From an uncultured Ruminiclostridium sp. (GTDB lineage: Bacteria > Bacillota > Clostridia > Oscillospirales > Ruminococcaceae), in contig CANQXF010000007.1 in the NCBI GenBank assembly GCA_947627695.1, forward strand, positions 46,050 to 110,049: a stretch of DNA of 64,000 bases. Reading direction: 5' to 3'. This document shows positions 26,219-33,787 of this stretch, piece after piece. The number at the start of each line of letters is the position of its first letter. The stretch's first letter is position 1. The notes beneath the pieces are model-generated. The model worked only from the letters and a program-made list of their open reading frames with translations. It was not told the origin of the DNA and searched no databases. The position numbers and the translations under genes were made by a program.

Positions 26219-26247
26219 ATTTTACAATATATGCGGTGTTTTGTCAA
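26219..26247 (-). promoter_or_regulatory. Promoter of glnN
   Basis: Minus strand: TTGACA (26242-26247), 17 bases, TAAAAT (26219-26224). Transcription would begin near 26212, giving a leader of about 74 bases that is mostly the attenuator-like hairpin. Confidence 0.8.
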
Positions 26248-26336
26248 TTGGTGATATTATAAATTTTTTTCGATTTTGCAGGATTTTTTTGTGAAACTTG
26301 CAAAAATAAGATACCGCAGGAGAGCTTCATTCCCAC

Positions 26337-26365
26337 TTGATTTTTTCCTCCCATTCTGCTATACT
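26337..26365 (+). promoter_or_regulatory. Promoter of proBA
   Basis: TTGATT (26337-26342), 17 bases, TATACT (26360-26365), with TG one base before the -10 box (extended -10). Confidence 0.75.
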
Positions 26366-26397
26366 TTATTTAATAACATCTTTTTGAGGGAACGGTT

Positions 26398-27186
26398 ATG
26401 GACGGATTTGATTTTTCCGCAAGAAAGCGGGTAGTTATAAAGGTGGGGACGTCAACCCTCGCCTATAAAACAGGCAACATAAACCTGCGCCGCACAAAGC
26501 GATTGATAGAAGCGCTCAGCGATCTGAAAAACGCAGGTCACGACGTTATTCTGGTGACGTCGGGAGCAGTGGGCGTCGGCGCGGGAAGTCTGGGGCTTAC
26601 CCAGAAGCCGAAGGAAATTCCGTTAAAGCAGGCCTGCGCCGCTATCGGGCAAAGCAGGCTGATGAGCTTTTATCGCTCGGAATTTGCAAGATTTAACCAC
26701 ACGGTCGCCCAGATACTTGCCACCCGCGACGTTTTCAGCAACAAAACACGGCGGGAAAATATCTACAACACTATGCACACCCTGCTTTCTATGGGGGTTA
26801 TTCCCATAATCAACGCCAACGACAGCGTTTCGGTGGAGCAGCTTGACTTTGACGAAAACGACACGCTTTCCGCGCTGATAGCCGAGGTGTGCGAGGCGGA
26901 CCTTTTGGTGATACTCACCGACGTGGACGGACTTTACGACAAAAATCCCGCCCTGCCTGACGCAAAATTTATTCCCGTAGTGAACAGGATAACCGACAGT
27001 ATGATAGCTTCCGCTGGCGAAAAGGGCAGCGAGCTTGCCAGCGGCGGTATGCTCACAAAGTTAGAGGCGGCGCAGATAGCGGGAGATGCGAACATTCCCA
27101 CCGCCATAATCAAAGGGGAAAACCCCGATATTCTGTACGATCTGTTTGAGAACAAGGCAAAATGCACCTTATTTGATTTGAAATGA
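26398..27186 (+). CDS. proB: Glutamate 5-kinase, short form without PUA domain
   Basis: First step of proline synthesis: phosphorylates glutamate. 262 aa, so only the amino-acid-kinase domain is present; the E. coli enzyme has an extra ~100-residue PUA domain. Motifs include VIKVGTSTL at the start, LVTSGAVGVGAGSLGL, INANDSVS, DENDTLSALIAEV, LTDVDGLYDKNP and GGMLTKLEAAQIAG. GAGGGA precedes the ATG. proA follows ten bases later, so the two form an operon. The lack of PUA is seen in several clostridial ProB proteins. Confidence 0.95.
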   Translation: MDGFDFSARKRVVIKVGTSTLAYKTGNINLRRTKRLIEALSDLKNAGHDVILVTSGAVGVGAGSLGLTQKPKEIPLKQACAAIGQSRLMSFYRSEFARFNHTVAQILATRDVFSNKTRRENIYNTMHTLLSMGVIPIINANDSVSVEQLDFDENDTLSALIAEVCEADLLVILTDVDGLYDKNPALPDAKFIPVVNRITDSMIASAGEKGSELASGGMLTKLEAAQIAGDANIPTAIIKGENPDILYDLFENKAKCTLFDLK

Positions 27187-27196
27187 AAGGATAAAT

Positions 27197-28441
27197 ATGA
27201 GCTATCTTGAAGAGCTTGGCGCTAATGCCAAAAAAGCGGAAAAAACAATGCGGGGAATTTCCTCCGCACAAAAGGACAACGCCCTTGAGGAAATTGCAAA
27301 GGCGCTGGAGGAAAATCAGGCGCTTATCATAAGCGAAAATGAAAAGGACCTGGAAAACGCCGTCAAAAAGGAAATGTCAAAGGCTATGCAGGACAGGCTG
27401 AAGCTGGACGAAAAGCGGATAAAGGGTATGGCGGACAGCGTTCGCAAGCTGATCTCCCTTCCTGACCCTGTGGGGCGCGTCCTGGGCGGACACGAGCTGC
27501 CAAACGGTCTGAAAATCGTCAAGAAAAGCGTTCCCCTCGGCGTGGTGGGAATTATTTTCGAGTCAAGACCCAACGTTACCGTTGACGCCGCGGCTATCTG
27601 CCTTAAATCGGGGAACGTTTCAGTCCTGCGGGGCGGCAGCGACGCCATAAACAGCAACAAGTGCCTGGTGGAGATAATGAGGAATGCGGTGAAAAAGGCG
27701 GGACTTGACGAAAACGCAGTGAGCCTTGTCACCGACACCTCAAGGGAAACGGCGGGAGAATTTATGAAGCTGAACCGCTATATCGACGTGCTGATACCGA
27801 GAGGGGGCGGCGGGCTTATCCACACGGTAGTGAACAACGCAACGATACCCGTTATCCAGACGGGAGAGGGAAACTGCTCAGTTTATGTGGACAGCTCGGC
27901 GGATATTGAAAAGGCGGTAAACATAGTCGACAACGGCAAAACTCAGCGTCCCTCGGTGTGCAACGCCATTGAAAATCTGATAGTTCACAGGGATATTGCG
28001 GAGCAGTTTTTAAAAGCTCTTAACGAGAAGTGGCAGGGCAGAGTCAAGATATTGGGGGACGAAGCTGCCGCAAAATATATAAAGGTAGACGGAATTGCCG
28101 CAAGCGAGGATTATGCCACGGAATTTCTCGATTACACGATTGCGGTGAAGACCGTTGAAAGCACGGACGAGGCGATAGATTTCATCAACGCTTACGGCAC
28201 CAAGCACAGCGAGTGCATTGTGACGGAAAGTCTTGCAAATGCGGAAAAATTTCAGCGTGAGGTGGACGCCGCCGCAGTATACGTCAATGCGTCCACGCGC
28301 TTTACAGACGGCGGAGAGTTCGGAATGGGAGCAGAGATAGGGATATCCACCCAGAAGCTCCACGCAAGAGGTCCTATGGGACTGGAGGAAATGACCACCT
28401 ACAAGTATCTGATAAACGGAAACGGACAGATACGGGGCTGA
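27197..28441 (+). CDS. proA: Glutamate-5-semialdehyde dehydrogenase (gamma-glutamyl phosphate reductase)
   Basis: Second step of proline synthesis: NADPH-dependent reduction of glutamyl phosphate. 414 aa, normal length. Family blocks seen: VPLGVVGIIFESRPNVTVDAA, LKSGNVSVLRGGSDA, IPRGGGGLIHTVV, the catalytic Cys in RPSVCNAIENL, and ASTRFTDGGEFGMGAEIGIS with LHARGPMGLEE near the end. AAAGGA lies upstream of the ATG. Confidence 0.97.
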   Translation: MSYLEELGANAKKAEKTMRGISSAQKDNALEEIAKALEENQALIISENEKDLENAVKKEMSKAMQDRLKLDEKRIKGMADSVRKLISLPDPVGRVLGGHELPNGLKIVKKSVPLGVVGIIFESRPNVTVDAAAICLKSGNVSVLRGGSDAINSNKCLVEIMRNAVKKAGLDENAVSLVTDTSRETAGEFMKLNRYIDVLIPRGGGGLIHTVVNNATIPVIQTGEGNCSVYVDSSADIEKAVNIVDNGKTQRPSVCNAIENLIVHRDIAEQFLKALNEKWQGRVKILGDEAAAKYIKVDGIAASEDYATEFLDYTIAVKTVESTDEAIDFINAYGTKHSECIVTESLANAEKFQREVDAAAVYVNASTRFTDGGEFGMGAEIGISTQKLHARGPMGLEEMTTYKYLINGNGQIRG

Positions 28442-28457
28442 CAAAGGAAAGGTATAA

Positions 28458-29279
28458 ATGAAAAAGAAAAACGCAAAAAACATAACACCTGAAAATCCAA
28501 AAAAGGAAAAAAGAGAAAAACAGCCGAGAGTGCTGGAATCCCTTGAGGGGAGCATTGCCGAAGTGGAAAACGAGATAGTCGAAGAGGAGCAGGAGGAAAG
28601 CTCCTTTGACCCGTATGCTCCCGTGGCGAAAAACCGCAGGCTGTTCTTTGTTATAGGGCTTATCACCGCCGTTCTTGCGGTGGTGGGACTGATAACGGTG
28701 ATAAAAGGCGCAGTGGGTATGGTGGAGGATATGGTGAACCAGACCTCCTTGAAGGAGGAATTTGCCGCTTTCCTTTATCCCGTGGTAATAACCGACGCTC
28801 CCGCCTTTGAAAATACGGAAAACGCCCCTCCCTCGGCGGTGATAAACGCCGCTATCTGGAGGATAATCATGAGTGGGAATACCGACAAGTACGAAAACGA
28901 CGGCTTATACATGACCGTTTCGGAGATAGACGTGGAAAGCGCGGCAGTTTCCCTGTTCGGTCACGGCGTTCCCATACAGCACCAGACGGTGGGCGTGGGC
29001 AGTACGGTATTCAGCTATAACGAGGAAACAAAATCCTATCTCGTTCCCGTAAGACCCAACTACAACTCCTACTGGCCGAGAGTAAGCGAGATAAGCAACG
29101 TAGGCGAGCTTTTCACGGTGACTGTTGAATATATGCCCCCCTCAATGTATGTTGCGGAGGGGCTGGAATACACCCAGACCCCTGACAAGACTATGATCTA
29201 CACCGTTTCAAGGACCGCATCTTCAATGACGGTAAATTCCATTTCCTACGGAAGCAATGACAACAGCTATGACCAGTGA
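28458..29279 (+). CDS. Single-pass membrane protein of unknown function
   Basis: 273 aa, not recognised. A highly charged cytoplasmic segment (Lys-rich then Glu-rich, residues 1-64) is followed by one membrane helix (RLFFVIGLITAVLAVVGLITVIKG, about 65-88). The rest is an extracytoplasmic domain with many beta-strand-like stretches. It sits 16 bases after proA and overlaps yigZ, so it is probably co-transcribed with proBA, though nothing ties it to proline metabolism. Confidence 0.75.
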   Translation: MKKKNAKNITPENPKKEKREKQPRVLESLEGSIAEVENEIVEEEQEESSFDPYAPVAKNRRLFFVIGLITAVLAVVGLITVIKGAVGMVEDMVNQTSLKEEFAAFLYPVVITDAPAFENTENAPPSAVINAAIWRIIMSGNTDKYENDGLYMTVSEIDVESAAVSLFGHGVPIQHQTVGVGSTVFSYNEETKSYLVPVRPNYNSYWPRVSEISNVGELFTVTVEYMPPSMYVAEGLEYTQTPDKTMIYTVSRTASSMTVNSISYGSNDNSYDQ

Positions 29280-29895
29280 GTACAGGACGATAGCAAGCGC
29301 CGCAAGCGCCTCCTTTATCGAAAGGAAGTCGGAATTTATCGGGTACATTTCCCCCTGTCAGAATGAACAGCAGGCTTTGGACTTCATAAACGAGATACGC
29401 AGACTGCACAGGAAAGCTACTCACAACTGCTACGCCTATATCCTGCGGGAAAACAACATCAGCCGCCACAGCGACGACGGCGAGCCCTCGGGTACGGCGG
29501 GAGCGCCTATTTACGAGGTATTGAAGCGGGAGGGGCTGACAGACGTGTGTTGTGTGGTGACAAGATATTTCGGCGGGATTTTGCTTGGTGCGGGCGGTCT
29601 GGTAAGAGCATATGCAAACGGCGCAAAGATCGCCGTTGACAGCGCAGTCATCAAGGAAATGGCTGTGGCAAGGCGTTTAAAGCTGTCGATGGACTACCCC
29701 CTTTACGGCAAGGCGGGCGCATTGTTCACCGCATTTGCAGTCAAAATGCAAAGGGAGGAGTTTTCCTCGGCGGTGGAGCTTGAGCTTTGCGTCAGGGAGG
29801 AAAAAAGCGGCGAGTTCAAGTCTCAGCTTGTGGACTTGTGCTGCGGCAAGGTCAAAATAGAAGATTTGGGGACGGAAGAGTTTGATTTCAGTTGA
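29257..29895 (+). CDS. yigZ: YigZ/IMPACT family protein
   Basis: About 212 aa (or 208 if the ATG at 29269 is used; neither start has a clear ribosome site). The N-terminal UPF0029 domain shows the family signatures FIERKSEFIGYISP, HNCYAYIL, SDDGEPSGTAGAP and VVTRYFGGILLGAGGLVRAY. The C-terminal ~65 residues form the second, ferredoxin-like domain. The family is linked to translation regulation in eukaryotes (IMPACT); the bacterial role is unclear. It overlaps the preceding membrane-protein gene. The last codons and TGA stop (FS-stop) are encoded by the first unit of an inserted repeat array. Confidence 0.9.
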   Translation: MTTAMTSEYRTIASAASASFIERKSEFIGYISPCQNEQQALDFINEIRRLHRKATHNCYAYILRENNISRHSDDGEPSGTAGAPIYEVLKREGLTDVCCVVTRYFGGILLGAGGLVRAYANGAKIAVDSAVIKEMAVARRLKLSMDYPLYGKAGALFTAFAVKMQREEFSSAVELELCVREEKSGEFKSQLVDLCCGKVKIEDLGTEEFDFS

Positions 29896-30062
29896 CAGTG
29901 TACAAGTACAGTTAACAGTTGACAGTGCATAGTGTACAGTTGTGGAGTCCGCTTTGCGGACGGATTTGAAATGACAGGTACAAATTTGCAGACGGCAATC
30001 CTAAATCAATCGCCGAAGGCGATACCACAACTGTCAACTGTCAACTGTACACTGTCAACTAT
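29889..30062. repeat. Modular hairpin element, copy C (inverted order), overlapping the yigZ stop
   Basis: The left array begins inside yigZ (TTCAGTTGACAGTG) and ends GTTGTGGAG. It is followed by a TCCGC/GCGGA hairpin with loop TTT, the CGGATTTGAAATGACAGGT core, an ATCGCC/GGCGAT hairpin with loop GAA, and the right array ACCACAACTGTCAACTG onward. Compared with copy A the two short hairpins are in the opposite order, so this copy is inverted. Confidence 0.8.
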
Positions 30063-30096
30063 AAAGAAAATCTCCGCAGCTTTCGCTGCGGAGATT
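30062..30096 (-). terminator. Terminator of the H1-like/SCP2-like gene
   Basis: A perfect 12-bp stem (30085-30096 with 30069-30080, loop of four) is followed on the minus strand by TTTTCTTTAT. Confidence 0.85.
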
Positions 30097-30100
30097 TTCT

Positions 30101-30589
30101 TTATTTTATAAGTTCTGCTATCAATGCGCCCTTTGTAAGGTCGCCTCTGTAAATGAAAGCGCCTGACTTTGCGGCGGCGATGTAGTCGTAACCGCCCTTG
30201 GTTATCTTCAGCACTTCCTCTGCGGAGGTATCGACGATACCGTCTGCAAGGTAATAGTCTGCCTGAATTACCTGCTTGTCGTATTCGGGGTCTGCGTTTA
30301 CCGCAATGTAGAAGGTGCCGACTTCGCGGACGTTAACCTGAATTGCTATCGCAAAGGGTATGTCCTTGACGTTCTTTTTCTCCAGCTTTTTCCATACCGC
30401 TGTGGTGAGCTTGTCAAGCGTTATCTTGGGCTTTGCGGGAGCCTTGACTGTCTTGGCGGCAGTTTTCTTTGCGGCGGGCTTTTTGGCGGCCGCTGTCTTT
30501 TTAGCCGCAGGTTTCTTAACGGCAGGCTTTTTTACTGCGGGCTTCTTCTCTGCTTTTACTTCGGGAGTTAATTTTTTTTCTTCCGGCAT
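30101..30589 (-). CDS. Histone H1-like Lys/Ala/Pro tail fused to an SCP2-like domain
   Basis: 162 aa. Residues 1-55 are almost only Lys, Ala, Pro, Val and Thr in KKPAVKKPAAKKTAA-type repeats, like the DNA-binding tails of bacterial H1-like proteins. Residues 56-162 form a compact domain whose end (DTSAEEVLKITKGGYDYIAA, SGAFIYRGDLTKGALIAEL) resembles the sterol-carrier-protein-2 fold in its gate and final helix pattern. The SCP2 match is by eye and tentative. A nucleoid protein with a lipid- or ligand-binding head is one reading; a non-specific polyanion-binding tail on a metabolic protein is another. It is monocistronic with its own terminator. Confidence 0.65.
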   Translation of the reverse strand: MPEEKKLTPEVKAEKKPAVKKPAVKKPAAKKTAAAKKPAAKKTAAKTVKAPAKPKITLDKLTTAVWKKLEKKNVKDIPFAIAIQVNVREVGTFYIAVNADPEYDKQVIQADYYLADGIVDTSAEEVLKITKGGYDYIAAAKSGAFIYRGDLTKGALIAELIK

Positions 30590-30874
30590 AGTGGTATTCT
30601 TCCTTTCATTTTCCGCTGTGCGGCTTTGTTTTCCGCCTGCGCTTGCGAAAATTGCGGCGGAACGTAATGTTACACATTATTGTAGTATTATAATATCACA
30701 TAATGAAAAAAATTACAAGTATTTTTTTCATATCTTGCTGAATTTTGGTTATTTTCTTGCAAAAAATCTGGTAAAAATGTCAAATTTTCCAAAAGCAGGG
30801 CAAAAAATCCTTTGTTTCAACGGTTTTTTCTGCCCGGATAATTTATTTATTCCTGAAAAATCCCGAAAAAAGTA
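30590..30874. other. A/T-rich intergenic region
   Basis: Upstream of the H1-like gene and of tRNA-Gly. A TATAAT-like box exists on the minus strand (about 30701-30706) without a convincing -35 at 17 bases. No other structure is evident. Confidence 0.4.
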
Positions 30875-30903
30875 TTGACAAGCGGGGGAACAGGTGTTAT
30901 AAT
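30875..30903 (+). promoter_or_regulatory. Consensus promoter of the tRNA-Gly/Arg/His cluster
   Basis: TTGACA (30875-30880), 17 bases, TATAAT (30898-30903), 17 bases before the mature tRNA-Gly. Confidence 0.9.
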
Positions 30904-30920
30904 AATTAAGCGTCAAATTT

Positions 30921-30994
30921 GCGGGTGTAGTTCAATGGTAGAATGTCAGCCTTCCAAGCTGAAAACGTGGGTTCGATTCCCATCACCCGCTCCA
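30921..30994 (+). tRNA. tRNA-Gly (anticodon TCC)
   Basis: Acceptor stem GCGGGTG pairs with CACCCGC. D-loop TAGTTCAATGG, anticodon loop CTTCCAA and T-arm GGTTCGATTCC are canonical. CCA is encoded. Confidence 0.97.
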
Positions 30995-31079
30995 TGGCAG
31001 TTAAGAGTTAAGAGTGTACAGTACACAGTATGATCAAATTTTACTGTGTACTGTGTATTCTGCACTGTAAACTGTTTAT
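30995..31079. repeat. Modular hairpin element, arm-only copy D between tRNAs
   Basis: Units such as GTGTACAGTACACAGTA face ACTGTGTACTGTGTA around a short TGATCAAATT centre. The internal hairpins of full copies are absent. Confidence 0.7.
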
Positions 31080-31156
<77 letters not shown>

Positions 31157-31157
31157 T

Positions 31158-31287
31158 CCGCTGAGCGGCTTCAATGCGCTTTTATGTTTCACAGGCAGCG
31201 GTTATATTGCAGTGCTGTTTTTGTTTGCGGTGAGAAAAAAAGTCATTCGGCTGAGCCGCTACAGTGCGCTTTGATGTTTCACAGGCA
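31158..31287. repeat. Short duplicated segment between tRNA-Arg and tRNA-His
   Basis: About 40 bases at 31158-31197 recur at 31248-31287 with few changes; both contain CGCTT(T/G)ATGTTTCACAGGCA-like sequence. Each begins with a small hairpin with loop TGA (CCGC TGA GCGG and CGGC TGA GCCG). Confidence 0.65.
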
Positions 31288-31319
31288 CAAATCCAAAAAT
31301 TCACGACAGCTAAAAATAC

Positions 31320-31356
31320 GTTTTCAACTGTCAACTATCAACTTTCCACTGTTTAT
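31320..31356. repeat. Modular hairpin element, partial right arm copy E
   Basis: CAACTGTCAACTATCAACT-like units directly before tRNA-His, without hairpins or a left arm. Confidence 0.6.
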
Positions 31357-31434
31357 GTTGGGTATAGCGTAGCTGGTTAACGCGTCAGTTTGTGGCACTG
31401 AAGATCAAGGGTTCGAATCCCTTTACCCAACCCA
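31357..31434 (+). tRNA. tRNA-His (anticodon GTG)
   Basis: TTGGGTA pairs with TACCCAA, and the extra G at -1 (31357) faces C73, the identity pair of tRNA-His. Anticodon loop TTTGTGG, T-arm GGTTCGAATCC and encoded CCA are present. Confidence 0.96.
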
Positions 31435-31440
31435 GCAGAG

Positions 31441-31468
31441 AACACGCTCCCGCACGGAGCGTGTTTTT
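31441..31468 (+). terminator. Terminator of the tRNA cluster
   Basis: A perfect 10-bp stem (31441-31450 with 31456-31465) is followed by a T-run. Confidence 0.88.
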
Positions 31469-31497
31469 ACGTTTCAACTAAAGCTACGGAGATACAT

Positions 31498-31980
31498 ATG
31501 GGATTTACGGTAAGAGAGATGACCGCCGCCGACTACGGCGCGGTGGCGGAAATATACGGGCAGGGCGTTGAGAGTGGCACCGCCACGTTTCAGACCTACG
31601 TTCCCGACTATGAGGAATGGGACGGCGCACATCTTCCCTACTGCCGCTATATAGCGGAGCAGGACGGGCTGATTATAGGCTGGACTGCGCTGACTCTTGG
31701 TCTGACCAGACAGCCTTATTGCGGCGTGGCGGAGCTTAGCATTTACGTTCGCGAGGGGTACAAGCGTCACGGTGTGGGAATGGCGTTGATAGAGAAGGTA
31801 AAGGAGAAAGCCGCCGATTTTGGTGTATGGACCTTAGAATCCCGCATTTGCCGACAGAATATCGGAAGTCTGCGCCTGCATGAGAAGTGCGGATTCAGGA
31901 CGGTAGGCGTAAGAGAGCGAATAGCGCAGGATAAATTCGGTCAGTGGCAGGACACTGTGGAGATGGAATTGAGGTTATAA
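31498..31980 (+). CDS. GNAT N-acetyltransferase, phosphinothricin acetyltransferase-like
   Basis: 160 aa. Layout and motifs match the PAT/Pat-like subgroup: an N-terminal REMTAADYGAVAEIYGQGVESGTATF, strand ELSIYVREGYKRHGVG with the acetyl-CoA loop, SRICRQNIGSLRLHEKCGFR and a final W-D-containing strand (FGQWQDTVEMEL). Members acetylate amines such as methionine sulfone or phosphinothricin; the substrate here is not predictable. GGAG lies six bases before the ATG. It stands alone between the tRNA terminator and its own terminator. Confidence 0.88.
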   Translation: MGFTVREMTAADYGAVAEIYGQGVESGTATFQTYVPDYEEWDGAHLPYCRYIAEQDGLIIGWTALTLGLTRQPYCGVAELSIYVREGYKRHGVGMALIEKVKEKAADFGVWTLESRICRQNIGSLRLHEKCGFRTVGVRERIAQDKFGQWQDTVEMELRL

Positions 31981-31987
31981 CAAAGAG

Positions 31988-32010
31988 GAGCGCCGGAAGG
32001 CGCTCTTTTA
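31988..32010 (+). terminator. Terminator of the acetyltransferase gene
   Basis: A perfect 7-bp stem GAGCGCC/GGCGCTC with loop GGAA and a short T-run. Confidence 0.8.
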
Positions 32011-32026
32011 AATTTTCTAAGAGGAG

Positions 32027-32064
32027 TCTGAGGGGATTTCTTTTCTAAAAGAAATCCCCTCAGA
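32027..32064. repeat. 18-bp perfect palindrome, copy 2
   Basis: Arms 32027-32044 and 32047-32064, the same as the palindrome at 8156-8193 except for one base pair changed on both sides (compensated). The flank TTTTCTAAG.AGAGTCTG is shared too. Confidence 0.8.
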
Positions 32065-32106
32065 AGACGACAGCGCCTTGCCCGCAGGGCAACAGCGGGG
32101 TAGCGG

Positions 32107-32379
32107 CAGTTGACGTTGTAGAGTGGACAGTGAATAGTTGTGGTTGAAGGAAAGAGGTTGGGGGTGGGAGGGTGGGGCGCTGGCGTGAGGCTGGTGTGCA
32201 GGACACAAAAGAAAAAAGCGGTGCCTAAACACCGCCTTTGCCAAAACGTATTCAATCGAGATAGTGAAAGATAATGAAACAACCTGATAATTAAATTTAC
32301 TGTGTACTGTGCACTCTGCATTGTACACTGTCAACTATGCACTTTGCACTTTGCACTGTCAACTGTCAATTGTCCTTTC
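32107..32379. repeat. Degenerate modular element F with an inserted G-rich repeat (copy 2)
   Basis: A left arm (AGTTGACGTTGTAG to ATAGTTGTGG, 32107-32143) and a long right array (about 32296-32379, ending ACTGTCAACTGTCAATTG) flank other DNA. Between them lie the G-rich repeat (32162-32208) also found at 797-842 and a hairpin GGTG...CACC (about 32218-32238). The right array runs into the end of the XRE gene and supplies its TGA stop. Confidence 0.6.
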
Positions 32380-32587
32380 TGTATTCCAATATGTCCCCCG
32401 GCTGACAGTCCAGCGCCTCGCATATCGCCTCCAAGGTGGAAAACCGTATCGCGCTCACCTTTCCCGTTTTTATCTTGGAAAGATTGACGTTTGCTATGCC
32501 TACCTTTTCGGAAAGCTCGTTCAGCGACATTTTTCTGTCCGCCATTACCCTGTCAAGCCTTAATATTATCGCCATAATCCACCTCAA
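32366..32587 (-). CDS. Small XRE family HTH regulator (YozG-like)
   Basis: 73 aa, a single helix-turn-helix domain: LDRVMADRKMSLNELSEKVGIANVNLSKIKTGKVSAIRFSTLEAICEALDCQPGDILEY. It overlaps the upstream DUF2975 gene by four bases; this pair is common in Firmicutes, with the small regulator probably acting on its own operon (inference). The TGA stop lies inside an AATTGACAG unit of the repeat array that follows. Confidence 0.92.
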   Translation of the reverse strand: MRWIMAIILRLDRVMADRKMSLNELSEKVGIANVNLSKIKTGKVSAIRFSTLEAICEALDCQPGDILEYRKDN

Positions 32588-33174
32588 AGCGTTTCGTCAG
32601 CCTGTTTTTGCAGTTCCTCGCCGTATCTGAAAATGTAGCTTATCAGATATACTATTATCGCCGCAATAACTCCGTCAAGGGAGATCACAAATCCAAGGTC
32701 GGCGGAATTGAACATATCCGCAGTGTTGAGCAAATGAACGGTCACCACGTTGATTATGGATGAAATAAAATTCCCCACAATAGAGAATATCAGCACGAAA
32801 TGCCCGAATTTTTTTATCTTGTCGCTGGTACCGCTTTCAAAGGGCTTTCCCTGTTTCATAGGCACTAAAATTTTCCTGAAAACCTTTGTTCCCACCGCAA
32901 GCATTATCAGCTCCACCGCCGCCATAACAGATGCCGACAGCAAAAACGCAGTAATCTCCGCTTTGCTGAGATCTGGGTCAAAGCCGTCTGCTATTATAAG
33001 GCTGTGCCCCGAGCTTAACGTGTACTTCACCGCCCCGTTTTCTATCATATCCTCGGGAACGAAAACGACCGCAATATTCGCCGCTAACAGAATGCACAGC
33101 GCCACGATGCTGATTATAAACAGCACCTTTGCTATAACGTCAAGAATGTTGGCGGTCTTCATCATCTTTTCCAT
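32584..33174 (-). CDS. DUF2975 family membrane protein
   Basis: 196 aa with four hydrophobic segments (about residues 14-35, 75-98, 120-142 and 155-178) and the ordinary DUF2975 layout; function not established. AAGGAGA precedes the ATG at good spacing. It is transcribed with the XRE regulator from a consensus promoter with nearby palindromes. Confidence 0.85.
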   Translation of the reverse strand: MEKMMKTANILDVIAKVLFIISIVALCILLAANIAVVFVPEDMIENGAVKYTLSSGHSLIIADGFDPDLSKAEITAFLLSASVMAAVELIMLAVGTKVFRKILVPMKQGKPFESGTSDKIKKFGHFVLIFSIVGNFISSIINVVTVHLLNTADMFNSADLGFVISLDGVIAAIIVYLISYIFRYGEELQKQADETL

Positions 33175-33217
33175 AAAAATTCTCCTTAAAATTAAATTTT
33201 AATGAGCTCATGATGAC

Positions 33218-33246
33218 ATTATAGCAGATTGTTTTATGTTTGTCAA
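33218..33246 (-). promoter_or_regulatory. Promoter of the DUF2975-XRE operon with candidate operators
   Basis: Minus strand: TTGACA (33241-33246), 17 bases, TATAAT (33218-33223) with TG one base upstream. Just downstream is the palindrome ATGAGCTCAT (33202-33211), and upstream lies TTAATG-N5-CATTAA (33254-33270). Either could be the site for the XRE protein. Confidence 0.85.
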
Positions 33247-33274
33247 TAGTTTTTTAATGATAAACATTAAATTT

Positions 33275-33787
33275 TTACTTTTTATTATTAAATTTCAGTT
33301 CTTCAATTATCTTCTCCGCCGTTTCCTCGGCGGTAAGATTAGAACAGTCTATCCTCACGTCGGCATATTTCTCGTAAAAAGGACTTCTCTCCGCAAAAAT
33401 TTCGTCAAGGCTCTCGCCCTTGCGGCAGGCTATCCCCCTTGTCTTGATGTTGGAAAGCCGCTTCTGAAGCTCCTCCAAAGGCAATTCAAGATAAACGCAC
33501 ACGCCGTTTTGCTTCAGGTACCTCATTCCCCTGTCGCAGAAAACTGCGCTGCCGCCTGTGGCTATCACCGTGTCGGAAAGCTCCTCAACGCAGAGCAACG
33601 CCTCGTCCTCAAATTCACGGAACCGCTGAAGTCCGTACTTGTTTATCAGTGCCTGCAAGGTGTTCCTCTGCCTGCGCTGGAGTATCAGGTCGGTATCCAC
33701 AAAGCCCGCCGCAAGCGTTTTTGCCAAAAGTACGCCCACCGTGCTTTTTCCGCAGGCGGGCATTCCTATAAGTATAATGTTTTTCAT
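33275..33787 (-). CDS. aroK: Shikimate kinase
   Basis: 170 aa. Fifth step of the shikimate pathway, phosphorylating the 3-hydroxyl of shikimate. P-loop GMPACGKST (residues 8-16), the substrate-binding Asp in DTDLIL, Arg in FREFEDEAL, GGSAV, and the lid RKGESLDEIFAERSPFYEKYAD are seen. The ATG overlaps the stop of the DUF5131 gene by four bases (ATGA). It is third in the galU-DUF5131-aroK operon. Confidence 0.93.
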   Translation of the reverse strand: MKNIILIGMPACGKSTVGVLLAKTLAAGFVDTDLILQRRQRNTLQALINKYGLQRFREFEDEALLCVEELSDTVIATGGSAVFCDRGMRYLKQNGVCVYLELPLEELQKRLSNIKTRGIACRKGESLDEIFAERSPFYEKYADVRIDCSNLTAEETAEKIIEELKFNNKK

